This document shows, in pieces, positions 51,191-61,127 of a DNA stretch of 64,000 bases. Location: NCBI GenBank assembly GCA_937921505.1, contig CAKZUB010000033.1:1-64000 (forward strand), in the 5' to 3' direction. The position numbers and the translations under genes are program-made. The notes under the pieces are model-generated. The model ran no database searches and was not told the origin of the DNA. It saw nothing but the letters and a program-made list of their open reading frames with translations. The stretch's first letter is position 1. Each line of letters starts with the position of its first letter. This stretch comes from an uncultured Clostridia bacterium (GTDB lineage Bacteria; Bacillota; Clostridia; Lachnospirales; Cellulosilyticaceae).

Positions 51191-51615
51191 CTCATTCTTC
51201 CTCCATCTCTAATACTTAGCCATTAGGTTTCTTTTAATTGAGTCATTTTATCACAGTCTATTATAAAACTCAATATTGCTTTAATTTTTAAATTTATTAT
51301 GATTCATTTTTCAATTTATATATATTATGATTTTTGTATTTATAATCTTTATTTCAATTGTTTAATGTGGGTCTATTAATTAATTTATATTTATCTATAC
51401 TATGATAATTTTTCTTTTCTTTCTAGATTGCTCTATTATAAAAATATAATTCCTCCAATGCATTACCAGTTATCAAATGTAGTTATTTTAACTTTAATAA
51501 AACATAGCCCTTATTTTCCTAAGTAAAATTTACATACACTTTTTTAATTTGTGGTGGATATAATAAGTCATATAGACAGATAGCTTCTTATTTTTAAATT
51601 TAAGGGGGATTTTAA
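51191..51615. other. AT-rich intergenic region
   Basis: 425 nt between divergent phoP and the gene at 51616. Very AT-rich. An extended -10 (TGGATATAAT, about 51553-51562) fits a promoter for the rightward gene. Nothing else stands out. Confidence 0.4.
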
Positions 51616-52050
51616 ATGTCATCTTTGCTTACAAAACAACAACTAGAAAATCAGCTGCATTATTTTAGACATATTTTAAGCAGCTTTGATTACTCATCCA
51701 TTCAAAATGTTAGATTTTTTAATCTAGAATCTTTTTTTAGCTATATGGATACTGTTGAGAACAATCCTTTTGCCAAGCAGTATGATGAGCTTCAAGAAAT
51801 ACTAGACACACTGCAATCTTACCTTCCCTTTGTTTCTTCAAAAAGAGCTAAAGATTTTTTAAATGCACTTAGTACAAGTTCGGATGATCAGGAAGTTGCA
51901 AAGATAAAGTGCGACTATACTAAAAAATTACGTCAAGACTTTATTAACCTTGCTAGAACAATTACTACAGATGAAGAATGGCAGCGTATTATAACTATAT
52001 GTGAAGAAATTAGACTGCGAAAAGAAGAAATGCTCCTTGCACTTCACTAA
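51616..52050 (+). CDS. Hypothetical protein, helical
   Basis: 144 residues, no family recognised. Predominantly charged helices with regular leucines (LLTKQQLENQLHYFRHIL, YDELQEILDTLQSYLPF, CEEIRLRKEEMLLAL); no membrane segment or signal peptide. A good ribosome binding site (GGGGG) and coding-like composition support a real gene. Lies 100 nt before the radical SAM gene in the same direction. Confidence 0.7.
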   Translation: MSSLLTKQQLENQLHYFRHILSSFDYSSIQNVRFFNLESFFSYMDTVENNPFAKQYDELQEILDTLQSYLPFVSSKRAKDFLNALSTSSDDQEVAKIKCDYTKKLRQDFINLARTITTDEEWQRIITICEEIRLRKEEMLLALH

Positions 52051-52151
52051 TTTATATAAGATAATAAGGTAATATAAGTTTACAAAATTATATTATCTTA
52101 TTATTGTAGATTTATATTTTACATAATTATTTTTATTATGAGGATATTCTA

Positions 52152-53078
52152 ATGATACAGCATAAACCCTTTTATAGTCTCAATGAATTTTTAAGAGAAA
52201 GACACGGCGGGAAAGTGATTAAGCTTTCTATTGATGCTGGCTTTACATGTCCTAACAGAGATGGATCTATTTCTTCTGGAGGATGTATTTTTTGCAGTGA
52301 AAAAGGAAGTGGTGACTTTATTCCTTCACATGTAGGGTCCATTACTTCACAAATGGACGCTTCTATAGCTATGCTTTCAAAAAAGTGGTCTAAGAGTGAA
52401 AAATATATCGCTTATTTTCAATCTTATTCTAATACCTATGCCTCTATCTCTTTATTAAAAAAGAGGTATGAAGAAGCACTTTCTTTTCCTAATATAGTAG
52501 GTATTGCAATTGCCACAAGACCTGACTGTTTAGATGATAAGACTATTAGTTATCTTGAAGAACTTAGTCATCGCACACACCTTTGGGTTGAACTTGGTCT
52601 TCAGAGTGCCCACGCGGCAACTGCTAAATGGATGAACCTAGGCTATTCTTTAGATTGTTTTGAACAAGCAGTACATAAACTTACACTTAAACATATTGAA
52701 GTTGTTGCACATCTTATTATAGGATCTCCCTATGAAACATTAGATGACATTCTTGCAACGATCAGCTATGTAAGTAAGTTTTCTTTACAAGGCATAAAGC
52801 TACACATGCTTCATATACTAGATAATTCCCCCTTGGGTCAAATATATCTTAAAACGCCTTTCAAACTACTTTCAAAGGAAGATTATATCTTCACTATCGG
52901 TGAAATACTTAAAATACTGCCCCCCCATATTGTTATACATCGTTTAACAGGTGATGGAGATGCCTCTCATCTTTTAGCTCCCTTATGGACTAAAAATAAA
53001 AAACAAGTTTTAAATGATTTAAATCATTATTTTAAAGTTAATGATATCTATCAAAGTAAATCTTTAAACAAATATTGA
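52152..53078 (+). CDS. TIGR01212-family radical SAM protein
   Basis: 308 residues. Cysteine motif CPNRDGSISSGGCIFC supplies the three ligands of the [4Fe-4S] cluster in the spacing of the TIGR01212 (E. coli YhcC) family, near residue 30. GIAIATRPDCLDD and LWVELGLQSAH follow as in that family and related Elp3-like proteins. The reaction is not established; an RNA-modification role is a guess. GAGGATA precedes ATG. Confidence 0.9.
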   Translation: MIQHKPFYSLNEFLRERHGGKVIKLSIDAGFTCPNRDGSISSGGCIFCSEKGSGDFIPSHVGSITSQMDASIAMLSKKWSKSEKYIAYFQSYSNTYASISLLKKRYEEALSFPNIVGIAIATRPDCLDDKTISYLEELSHRTHLWVELGLQSAHAATAKWMNLGYSLDCFEQAVHKLTLKHIEVVAHLIIGSPYETLDDILATISYVSKFSLQGIKLHMLHILDNSPLGQIYLKTPFKLLSKEDYIFTIGEILKILPPHIVIHRLTGDGDASHLLAPLWTKNKKQVLNDLNHYFKVNDIYQSKSLNKY

Positions 53079-53130
53079 GTTTCATCTGTTTTTAATATAC
53101 AATATGATTAAAAGTGTGAGGAGGAGTACT

Positions 53131-53655
53131 GTGATTAATAATCATGAAGATTTTACCATTAATAAACTCATCATACTTTATCTTTTATCTCAAGTTAAAA
53201 TGACACTCTCTCTTTCTCAAATAACTCAAATTATACTAGAAAGAGGTTATACTAACTATTTTTCCTTGCAGCAGTATTTAAATGAACTAGAAAAATCCTA
53301 CTTTATTATTACTTCTAAGCAAAATAATACTTCTTATTTTGAGATAACAGATAAAGGTGCTGAAACTCTAGATTTTTTCTCTTCTAGAATCCCTGATTTT
53401 ATAAAAAAGGAATTAGATGAATTCATAGAAGGTAACTGGAGAAAATTGAGAAGTGAAATAGATGTACATGCAGAGTATACACCAAATAAACTCAATGAGT
53501 ATATCGTAAACTGTAAGGTTACAGAAAATAATTCCAGTCTTATTGAACTTAGTATAAGTGTTGGTTCAAAAAAACAGGCTATCGCACTCTGTAATAAATG
53601 GCAAGATAATGCCTCTACCCTTTATAGTGAAATTCTTCAACTGCTTTCCAAATAA
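53131..53655 (+). CDS. DUF4364 family protein
   Basis: 174 residues from a GTG start at 53131 behind AGGAGGAG; the frame opens earlier at 53104 but the binding site lies inside that extension. The N-terminal winged-helix-like part (ITQIILERGYTNYFSLQQYL, YFEITDKGAETLDFF) suggests DNA binding. The C-terminal half is a beta-rich domain of unknown role. Widespread in Clostridia, function unknown. A perfect palindrome terminator follows directly. Confidence 0.8.
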   Translation: MINNHEDFTINKLIILYLLSQVKMTLSLSQITQIILERGYTNYFSLQQYLNELEKSYFIITSKQNNTSYFEITDKGAETLDFFSSRIPDFIKKELDEFIEGNWRKLRSEIDVHAEYTPNKLNEYIVNCKVTENNSSLIELSISVGSKKQAIALCNKWQDNASTLYSEILQLLSK

Positions 53656-53687
53656 AAAGAAGATGTCGCATGCGACATCTTCTTTTT
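53654..53687. terminator. Perfect 34-bp palindromic terminator
   Basis: 17-base arms without loop, centred on GCATGC, flanked by A and T runs. Serves the DUF4364 gene and probably the tRNA pair on the other strand. Confidence 0.85.
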
Positions 53688-53736
53688 ATTTATCTGTGTA
53701 TTTAAATACTTTTAATACTGGATGAAAATAAGAAAT

Positions 53737-53810
53737 CGGGGTGACAGGACTCGAACCTGCGGCCTCCTGAACCCAAATCAGGCGCTCTAGCCAAACTGAG
53801 CTACACCCCG
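53737..53810 (-). tRNA. tRNA-Pro (TGG)
   Basis: 74 nt. Minus strand begins CGGGGTGTAGCTCAG and ends CACCCCG; the anticodon loop TTTGGGT presents TGG, and the T loop reads GGTTCGAGTCC. CCA is not encoded. Confidence 0.93.
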
Positions 53811-53818
53811 ATAATAAG

Positions 53819-53890
53819 AGCGCGAGACGGGACTCGAACCCGCGACCCTCTCCTTGGCAAGGAGATGCTCTACCACTGAGCCACTCACGC
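53819..53890 (-). tRNA. tRNA-Gly (GCC)
   Basis: 72 nt. Minus strand GCGTGAGTGGCTCAGTGG; anticodon stem CTCCT/AGGAG with TTGCCAA loop gives GCC. Upstream of tRNA-Pro by 8 nt, one transcript. Confidence 0.93.
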
Positions 53891-53990
53891 AAACTATCTT
53901 CATCAACATTATTCACTTCTTCCGACGAAAATTATAATATCATATTTTGATTTTTATGTCAATATATATGCTACTATAAATTCAATTTAA

Positions 53991-54428
53991 TTATTTATAG
54001 TCCCTAATCCTTTTTATTTCACTTTCTATCTTTTGTTTTAGCTCCGTTGCATATTGATATTTGGGCGTTATCTCTCCAAAATGAGATATGATCACTGTAT
54101 CTATGCTACTTTGCTGCAACGTAGCATTATGATCTATATAGTCTTGCATTTCAATAACCTTACTTATTGTTTCCATATCTTTTATTGAAGTTATCTCTGA
54201 AAAATCTTTTGTATTTGTTGGCACTCCTGCTTGTGTTAAAAACTCACCCATTGTTTTAAGCGTATTGTAGATGTCGTCTGATATTTTTAATTCTATATCT
54301 AACTGGTCTTCTTGTATGCTTGTTTTATCTTCTACTATATCTTCTATAATCTCTTCATCTAGTTCTTCATCTAGTATTGATAATTCTAATTTACCTTGTC
54401 TAAAACAATACAAATCTCTTCCGGTCAT
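53991..54428 (-). CDS. Hypothetical acidic protein
   Basis: 145 residues, no family recognised. Opens with MTGRDLYCFRQGKLELSI, then a very acidic segment (DEELDEEIIEDIVED), then a helical part. No membrane segment. Ribosome binding site AGGAGG before ATG. It follows ysxC after 46 nt and may be the end of the lon-ysxC operon. The conserved-looking N-terminus hints at an RNA/ribosome-linked or regulatory protein, without proof. Confidence 0.65.
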   Translation of the reverse strand: MTGRDLYCFRQGKLELSILDEELDEEIIEDIVEDKTSIQEDQLDIELKISDDIYNTLKTMGEFLTQAGVPTNTKDFSEITSIKDMETISKVIEMQDYIDHNATLQQSSIDTVIISHFGEITPKYQYATELKQKIESEIKRIRDYK

Positions 54429-54474
54429 ATTTCGCCTCCTTTCACTTTCATGAGAGCCTAATTAATAAGTTAAT

Positions 54475-55068
54475 CTATAGATTGCTATCCGTGTTATTTT
54501 CTATAATTTCCCATAGTTCATCTTTACCTTGCTTAGTTTCTGCTGAAAAACCAACTAGTACATCATCAGCAGATAATTCCAGCCCCTTTTTAATCATACT
54601 TAAGTGCTTTTGAACTTGACTTCTTTTAATTTTGTCGGCCTTAGTAGCTACTACAATGACACTTTGATGATAATGTGAAATCCAATCATACATTGTTTTA
54701 TCATTCTCTCCTACTTCATGCCTTATATCCACTAGTAAAATAATCTTTTTGAGCTGAATTCTTTCTTGTAAGTAACTATCAATGAGCTTACCCCATTTTT
54801 CTCTGCGTTCTTTAGAAACTTTTGCATACCCGTACCCTGGTAAATCAACAAACATAAGTTCATCTTGAATATTATAAAAATTTATAGTTTGGGTTTTTCC
54901 TGGCTGTGAGCTTGTTCTTGCAAGTGCTTTTCTATTAACAAGACAGTTAATAAGGGAAGACTTGCCGACATTTGATTTGCCGGCAAAGGCTATTTCTGGT
55001 AATTCATGTTCTGGAAATTGACTTTTATTTCCTGCTGTTATAATCATTTCTGATTTAGTTACATTCAT
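54475..55068 (-). CDS. ysxC: Ribosome biogenesis GTPase YsxC/EngB
   Basis: 197-residue TRAFAC GTPase for 50S assembly. G1 GKSNVGKSSL, G3 DLPGYGYAKVSKE and G4 TKADKI are in place and length is typical (about 195). It follows lon by 15 nt, an order common in Firmicutes. Confidence 0.96.
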   Translation of the reverse strand: MNVTKSEMIITAGNKSQFPEHELPEIAFAGKSNVGKSSLINCLVNRKALARTSSQPGKTQTINFYNIQDELMFVDLPGYGYAKVSKERREKWGKLIDSYLQERIQLKKIILLVDIRHEVGENDKTMYDWISHYHQSVIVVATKADKIKRSQVQKHLSMIKKGLELSADDVLVGFSAETKQGKDELWEIIENNTDSNL

Positions 55069-55083
55069 TATTCTTCTCCTTTT

Positions 55084-57396
55084 TTATGCAAATACATATT
55101 GCAATACTTCATCCATAGTCGAAACATACATAATATTTATATTTTCTAAAATACTACTTTCTATCTCTTTAATACTTCTTTCATTTGGCTTGGGTATAAT
55201 AATCGTGTTAATTTTAGCTCTTTTAGCTGCTAGCAGTTTTTCTTTTAAGCCTCCAATAGCGAGTACTCTTCCTCTAATAGTTATCTCTCCTGTCATAGCT
55301 ATATCTGCTTTTACTGATCTTTTGGTAAGTGCTGATATAATAGCTGTTGCCATAGTAATGCCGGCAGATGGTCCATCTTTTGGCACAGCCCCTTCTGGTA
55401 TATGGATATGTATATCACATGTTTTATAAAAATCCTCTTCAATCTCAAGCACATTTGCTTTAGAGCGAATATAACTTAGTGCAGCCTTTGCAGATTCCTT
55501 CATCACATCTCCCATTTGTCCAGTAAGCTGTAATTGGCCCTTTCCGGGCATAATATTAACTTCAATAGATAATGTATCTCCTCCCACCGAGGTCCATGCT
55601 AGCCCTCTCACCACACCTATTTCAGGCTCTTCATTCTTCTTCTCATATAAATAAATAGGCATTCCTAGATACTCATTTAATTTATTGGGAGTAATACGTA
55701 TACACATAACTTCTCTCTCAACCATTTCCCTTGCTACCCGTCTACATACCTTAGCTAGCATACGTTCTAAGTTTCTGACTCCAGCTTCCTTAGTATAATG
55801 TTCTATAATATAATGCAGACTTACTTCGCTCATTTTAAGATTTTTAGTAGTTAATGCATGTCTTTCAAGTTGCTTTGGTAATAGGTGTTTTTTACTAATA
55901 TAAAATTTTTCTGTTTCAGTATAACTATTAAGTTCTATAATCTCCATCCTATCTAATAAGGGTTTAGGAATAGTAGAAAGGCTATTAGCCGTAGCTATAA
56001 ACATACTTTCTGATAAATCAAGTGGCACTTCCAAATAGTTATCTCTAAAATTACTATTTTGCTTGCTATCTAGTACTTCAAGCAGCGCTGCTGCTGGATC
56101 TCCTCTAAAGTCTCCCATCATTTTATCCACTTCATCTAATAGAATAAGTGGATTCATAGATTTTGCCTGTGTAAGACCATACACAAACCTACCTGGTATT
56201 GCCCCTACATAAGTCCTTCTATGTCCCCTTATTTCTGATTCATCTCTTATTCCTCCTAAAGATATACGTACATAGTTTCTTCCTACAGCTTGTGCTATGG
56301 ACCTTACTATAGAAGTTTTCCCGACTCCCGGTGGACCTACTAAACATAAAATAGGCGTTTCTATTTGACTAGACATTTTTTTAACAGCTAAATATTCTAG
56401 AATTCTTTCTTTTATCTTAGTAAGTCCATAATGTTCTTTTTCTAGAATAGTATTTGCATGTCTTAAGTCTATATTTTCTTTTGTTTTGATACCCCATGGC
56501 AGATCGAGTACTGTATCAATATACGTTCTAAGCGTACCACTTTCTGGAGAAGCATTTGGTAATTTAGTAAGTCTCTTAACCTCTTTTTGGAGTTTATTTT
56601 TTATTTCTTCTTGTAAACTCAAAGTCTGAATCTTTTTTTCATATAGGGCAATGTCTTCTGAAATATTATCTTTTTCCCCAAGTTCTTCTTGAATAACCTT
56701 AATCTGTTCTCTTAGAAAATACTCTTTTTGAGACTGATCTACACTCTTTTTAACTTTTGCATAAATATTCTTTTGAACTCTTAAGATTTGAAGCTCTGAA
56801 TCTAGGATTTTAATAGTTTGAATCATTCTTTCTTTAATATCAAAGCAACCTAAAATCTTTTGTTTTCTTTCAACTTCAAGTGTCATATTCGCAATAATAA
56901 TATCTACTATTTCTACTGAATTATTAATACTAAGTATGCCTTGTATCATTTCTTCTGTTATTCTTGCATTCATAGTAGCATATTTTTCAAATAATTCACC
57001 TATTGTTCTAAGGAGAGCTTCTTGCTCTATATCAGTAGATTGTTGTTCCTCTTCTAAGATCACGTCTACATCAGCAGACATAAATTCCTCGTGCTGAATA
57101 AAATTGATTTTAGCACGCTTTTCTCCCTTAACTAAAACTCTCACTTGAGACTCTTTGATAGTTGCAATTTGTTGAATATGAACAATTGTTCCTACTTCAT
57201 ATAAATCTTCTTGTTCTGGTTCATCTACACTTGCATCCTTTTGAGCTACAACTAATAATCTCTCATCTTGTGCCATTGCTTCTTCTATCGCTTTTAATGA
57301 TTTAGTTCTTCCTACATCAAAATGTATGACCATTCCCGGAAATACTGTAATACCTCTAAGTGCAAGCATGGGTACATGCTTTATTTGTTTATCCAT
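55084..57396 (-). CDS. lon: ATP-dependent protease Lon
   Basis: 770 residues. N-terminal substrate domain (VPMLALRGITVFPGMVIHFD), AAA+ with Walker A GPPGVGKTSI and PLILLDEVDKM, and protease domain with catalytic Ser in PKDGPSAGITM and Lys in LKEKLLAAKRA. Degrades damaged and regulatory cytosolic proteins. Together with lonB, clpX and clpP nearly all major ATP-dependent proteases are in one block. Confidence 0.97.
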   Translation of the reverse strand: MDKQIKHVPMLALRGITVFPGMVIHFDVGRTKSLKAIEEAMAQDERLLVVAQKDASVDEPEQEDLYEVGTIVHIQQIATIKESQVRVLVKGEKRAKINFIQHEEFMSADVDVILEEEQQSTDIEQEALLRTIGELFEKYATMNARITEEMIQGILSINNSVEIVDIIIANMTLEVERKQKILGCFDIKERMIQTIKILDSELQILRVQKNIYAKVKKSVDQSQKEYFLREQIKVIQEELGEKDNISEDIALYEKKIQTLSLQEEIKNKLQKEVKRLTKLPNASPESGTLRTYIDTVLDLPWGIKTKENIDLRHANTILEKEHYGLTKIKERILEYLAVKKMSSQIETPILCLVGPPGVGKTSIVRSIAQAVGRNYVRISLGGIRDESEIRGHRRTYVGAIPGRFVYGLTQAKSMNPLILLDEVDKMMGDFRGDPAAALLEVLDSKQNSNFRDNYLEVPLDLSESMFIATANSLSTIPKPLLDRMEIIELNSYTETEKFYISKKHLLPKQLERHALTTKNLKMSEVSLHYIIEHYTKEAGVRNLERMLAKVCRRVAREMVEREVMCIRITPNKLNEYLGMPIYLYEKKNEEPEIGVVRGLAWTSVGGDTLSIEVNIMPGKGQLQLTGQMGDVMKESAKAALSYIRSKANVLEIEEDFYKTCDIHIHIPEGAVPKDGPSAGITMATAIISALTKRSVKADIAMTGEITIRGRVLAIGGLKEKLLAAKRAKINTIIIPKPNERSIKEIESSILENINIMYVSTMDEVLQYVFA

Positions 57397-57427
57397 ATGA
57401 CCACCCTCTTTATTTATGTCTCTTTAT

Positions 57428-59071
57428 TTATGCATGTAGTATTGTGCTTGCTCTATCTCGTATATCTTGTTCAAAAACATTTTTAATAACTTCATCTATT
57501 GTTTCAACAGGCACAATTTCTATTCCAATATCCAAAAGTAATTCTTGCATATTATCTTTTGGAATAATAACTTTTTTCACTCCAGCTTTTTTGGCTGCTA
57601 GAATCTTTTCATAGACGCCGCCTACGGGACACACTAGCCCTTGAATAGATACTTCTCCTGTCATTGCAATCTCAGCCGACACTTTCTTTTCAAACAAAGC
57701 CGAGTATAACGCACAAAAAATAGCTATTCCAGCTGAAGGCCCATCTATAGGGATTCCTGAAGTAAAATTAACGTGGATTAAATAATTATTAATATCCATA
57801 TTATATCTCATTTTTAGGATGGTGAGTACATTTTCTATAGAACTTGATGCCATACTTTTTCTTTTGATCGTACTATGTTTTGTGTGAAGATCTTCTTGTT
57901 CTATAATACCCGTAACTTTAACCTCGCCACTTTCTTTATCAGTGGGTCTAGCAACAGCCTCTATATCAAGTACCATTCCTTGCCCTTGCCCTGCTACTGC
58001 AAGTCCATTTATTTTACCTATATGATAACCTTTATTAACTTTTTTATCAATCCTAGGTGTGTATTTACCTGTTTGTATGACCCATTCTACATCTTTTTTT
58101 TCTATACCTTCCCCTTGCTCTAACTTGACTAGACTATGTGCTGTTTGTAGCAAGTTAATTGCATCACGCCCATTTTCACAATATTTAGCAATAAGTTCTT
58201 TGGCACTACTAACAATATTTATTTTTTGCTTATCTAATACATTTTCAACAATAGAAATAATATGTTCATAAGATAAGTCCTTAAAAAATATCTCTACACA
58301 TCTTGATCTGAGTGCGACTGGAATATCCTGTGGATTTCTAGTTGTTGCCCCAATTAATCTAAAATCTGCTGGTAAACCATTTGTAAATACATCATGAATA
58401 TGTTTAGGAGTGTTTTCATCTCCTTCTATATAGTAAGAACTTTCTAAAAAAACTTTTCTATCTTCTAAAACTTTAAGAAGTTTATTCATTTGCACGGAAT
58501 GAAGTTCTCCAATTTCATCAATAAATAACACTCCCCCATGAGCTTTTGTTACGGCTCCTGGTTTTGGTTGTGGAACGCCTGCTGGTCCATAAGCTCCAGC
58601 TCCTTGATAAATCGGATCATGCACTGATCCAATCAAAGGATCTGCAATACTTCTTTCATCAAATCTAAGCGTTGTTGCATCTATCTCTACAAACCTAGCA
58701 TCCTTTTTAAAAGGTGATCCCTCAGATTTTTTGGCTATATCAAGTGCTATTCTAGCAGCTGCAGTTTTTCCAATACCAGGACTGCCATAAATAAGAATAT
58801 GTTGTGGGTTAGCTCCACACAAAGCTATCTTAAGTGCCTTAAGCCCATCCTCTTGCCCAATAATATCTTCTTCTTTTTTAGGTCTCATTTTTTCTGTTAA
58901 AGGTTCTGTAAGCGAAATATTTCTAAGTGCATTCATTTTTTCATACTGACGTGTGGCATCCTTGTGTATAGTTGTTTTTGAACTCGTTTGATTTTTAAGT
59001 TGTAATAAAAAATAAATTCCAATTACAAAGGAAAAAAATAATTGGACTCCTAGTAAAAATCCTTGCAGCAT
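57428..59071 (-). CDS. lonB: ATP-dependent protease LonB
   Basis: 547 residues. N-terminal membrane anchor (FLLGVQLFFSFVIGIYFLL), AAA+ domain with GSPGIGKTAAA and VLFIDEIGELHS, and Lon protease domain with Ser in IDGPSAGIAIF and Lys in EKILAAKKAG. It lacks the Lon N-terminal domain, as in Bacillus LonB, a forespore-linked protease; this hints that the organism or its ancestors sporulate. Located 31 nt before lon. Confidence 0.94.
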   Translation of the reverse strand: MLQGFLLGVQLFFSFVIGIYFLLQLKNQTSSKTTIHKDATRQYEKMNALRNISLTEPLTEKMRPKKEEDIIGQEDGLKALKIALCGANPQHILIYGSPGIGKTAAARIALDIAKKSEGSPFKKDARFVEIDATTLRFDERSIADPLIGSVHDPIYQGAGAYGPAGVPQPKPGAVTKAHGGVLFIDEIGELHSVQMNKLLKVLEDRKVFLESSYYIEGDENTPKHIHDVFTNGLPADFRLIGATTRNPQDIPVALRSRCVEIFFKDLSYEHIISIVENVLDKQKINIVSSAKELIAKYCENGRDAINLLQTAHSLVKLEQGEGIEKKDVEWVIQTGKYTPRIDKKVNKGYHIGKINGLAVAGQGQGMVLDIEAVARPTDKESGEVKVTGIIEQEDLHTKHSTIKRKSMASSSIENVLTILKMRYNMDINNYLIHVNFTSGIPIDGPSAGIAIFCALYSALFEKKVSAEIAMTGEVSIQGLVCPVGGVYEKILAAKKAGVKKVIIPKDNMQELLLDIGIEIVPVETIDEVIKNVFEQDIRDRASTILHA

Positions 59072-59186
59072 AAAGTATCCTCCTGTTAGTTATTCATATA
59101 CTTTTCAAGTATTACCAATAGTAGTAAAAAGGATACTTCTTGATGTATTTTTTATTATAATTTTTTGAAATGCTAACATATAAAAG

Positions 59187-59210
59187 AGCTGTTAGTATAG
59201 ACTAACAGCT
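59187..59210 (-). terminator. Terminator after clpX
   Basis: AGCTGTTAG-tatag-a-CTAACAGCT stem next to the clpX stop; minus strand continues CTTTTATAT. Confidence 0.8.
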
Positions 59211-60499
59211 TATGCTGATTCATTATCGGTCTTTTTATTTTTTACTTTTGCCTTTGACTTATCACTATAGGCAATAGTAGGCTCTTTACCTTCTTTGATA
59301 ACACCTTGATTAATAATAACTTTTTCAATTTGATCAGCCATAGTAGGTGTTTCATACATAATATCTCTTAGAGCTGTTTCTAAAATAGCACGAAGTCCTC
59401 TGGCCCCTGTTTGACGTTCAACAGCAAGGTCTGCAATAGCAACAAGTGCTTCTTTATCAAATTCTAGACCAACATCATCTATTTCAAATAATTGCTTGTA
59501 TTGTTTAGTAAGTGCATTTTTAGGTTCTGTAAGAATTTGTACCAAAGCCTCTTTATCTAGATTATTAAGAGAAACAATAGCAGGCACACGCCCAACAAAT
59601 TCTGGTATTAAACCAAATTTTATCAAATCTTGAGGTTCGATCTGCTTTAAAAGCTCTCCAACATTTTTTTCCTTTTTGCTAATGGAAGCTGATCCAAAAC
59701 CAATAGTCTTTTTGCCTATTCTGTTTTCTATAATTCTATCAATGCCATCAAAGGCGCCTCCACAAATAAATAAAATATTTGTTGTATCAATTTGAATAAA
59801 TTCTTGATGAGGATGCTTTCTCCCACCTTGTGGCGGAACGGAGGCTGTTGTCCCTTCTATTATCTTAAGAAGTGCTTGCTGCACACCTTCCCCGCTTACA
59901 TCTCTTGTAATAGAGGGATTTTCTGATTTTCTAGAAATCTTATCAATTTCATCAATATAAATAATACCTATCTGTGCCTTCTCTACATCATAATTTGCAG
60001 CTTGAATGATTTTAAGTAGAATATTTTCTACATCCTCGCCGACATAACCAGCTTCTGTTAAAGATGTTGCATCTGCAATAGCAAAAGGGACATTAAGCAT
60101 TTTCGCAAGTGTTTGTGCAAGTAATGTTTTACCTGATCCCGTAGGTCCTAAAAGTAAAATATTACTTTTTTGAACTTCTGTATCACTCTTTTTTCGTGGC
60201 GCCTTATAAATACGTTTATAGTGGTTATAAACCGCAACAGCTAATGCCTTTTTAGCATCTTCTTGACCTATAACATACTCATCTAAATGTGCCTTTATTT
60301 CTTTAGGTTTTGGCATATCTATAGTTTCGTCTTCTTCATAGGCACCTTCTAATTCTTCTTCAATAATCTCTGAACACAATTCTATACATTCATCACAAAT
60401 ATATACACTCGGCCCTGCAATAAGACGCTTAACTTGTTCTTGTGTTTTACCGCAAAAAGAGCATCTTAATTGCTTTGTATCATCAAATTTTGTGGGCAT
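59210..60499 (-). CDS. clpX: Clp protease ATPase subunit ClpX
   Basis: 429 residues. Four-cysteine zinc domain at the N-terminus ([15 protein letters not shown]), Walker [14 protein letters not shown], Walker [14 protein letters not shown], and the pore/sensor region [10 protein letters not shown] near the C-terminus. Unfolds substrates for ClpP encoded just upstream. Confidence 0.98.
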   Translation of the reverse strand: MPTKFDDTKQLRCSFCGKTQEQVKRLIAGPSVYICDECIELCSEIIEEELEGAYEEDETIDMPKPKEIKAHLDEYVIGQEDAKKALAVAVYNHYKRIYKAPRKKSDTEVQKSNILLLGPTGSGKTLLAQTLAKMLNVPFAIADATSLTEAGYVGEDVENILLKIIQAANYDVEKAQIGIIYIDEIDKISRKSENPSITRDVSGEGVQQALLKIIEGTTASVPPQGGRKHPHQEFIQIDTTNILFICGGAFDGIDRIIENRIGKKTIGFGSASISKKEKNVGELLKQIEPQDLIKFGLIPEFVGRVPAIVSLNNLDKEALVQILTEPKNALTKQYKQLFEIDDVGLEFDKEALVAIADLAVERQTGARGLRAILETALRDIMYETPTMADQIEKVIINQGVIKEGKEPTIAYSDKSKAKVKNKKTDNESA

Positions 60500-60513
60500 T
60501 GTACACCTCCCTT

Positions 60514-61098
60514 TTATTGTTGTGGTTCTATGACTTTATCTATTATACCATATTCTTTGGCTTCTAATGCTGTCATAAAGTAATCTCTTTCCACGTCTTG
60601 CTTTATTTTTTCTAGAGGTTTTCCTGTATTTTCTGCTAGCATGCGATTCATTCTATCCTTAATCCTAAGTATATGCTCTGCTTGGATCTGAATATCCGTC
60701 GCTTGACCTTTAGCACCACCTAAAGGTTGGTGAATCATAATTTCAGCATTTGGGAGTGCAAAACGCTTACCTTTAGCTCCACCTGCAAGCAAAAAGGCAC
60801 CCATACTTGCTGCCATACCCATACAAATTGTTGAAACTGCTGGTTTAATATGCTGCATTGTATCATATATCGCCATACCATCAGAAATAGATCCGCCTGG
60901 GCTATTAATATAGAGCATAATATCTTTATCAGGATCTTCAGCTGCTAAAAATAAAAGCTGTGCAACAACAAGATTGGCTGTAACGTGATTGACCTCATCA
61001 GCTAAAATAATAATACGGTCTTTTAGTAAGCGAGAGTAAATATCATACGATCTTTCCCCTCTATTGGTTTGTTCAACAACAACTGGAACTAAACTCAT
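60514..61098 (-). CDS. clpP: Clp protease proteolytic subunit ClpP
   Basis: 194 residues. Catalytic Ser in [14 protein letters not shown], His in [14 protein letters not shown], Asp in the [15 protein letters not shown] region; forms the 14-mer barrel with ClpX. Length is exact for the family. Fourteen bases before clpX. Confidence 0.98.
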   Translation of the reverse strand: MSLVPVVVEQTNRGERSYDIYSRLLKDRIIILADEVNHVTANLVVAQLLFLAAEDPDKDIMLYINSPGGSISDGMAIYDTMQHIKPAVSTICMGMAASMGAFLLAGGAKGKRFALPNAEIMIHQPLGGAKGQATDIQIQAEHILRIKDRMNRMLAENTGKPLEKIKQDVERDYFMTALEAKEYGIIDKVIEPQQ

Positions 61099-61127
61099 TT
61101 TAGTAGCCTCCTAACATCATCTTATAC

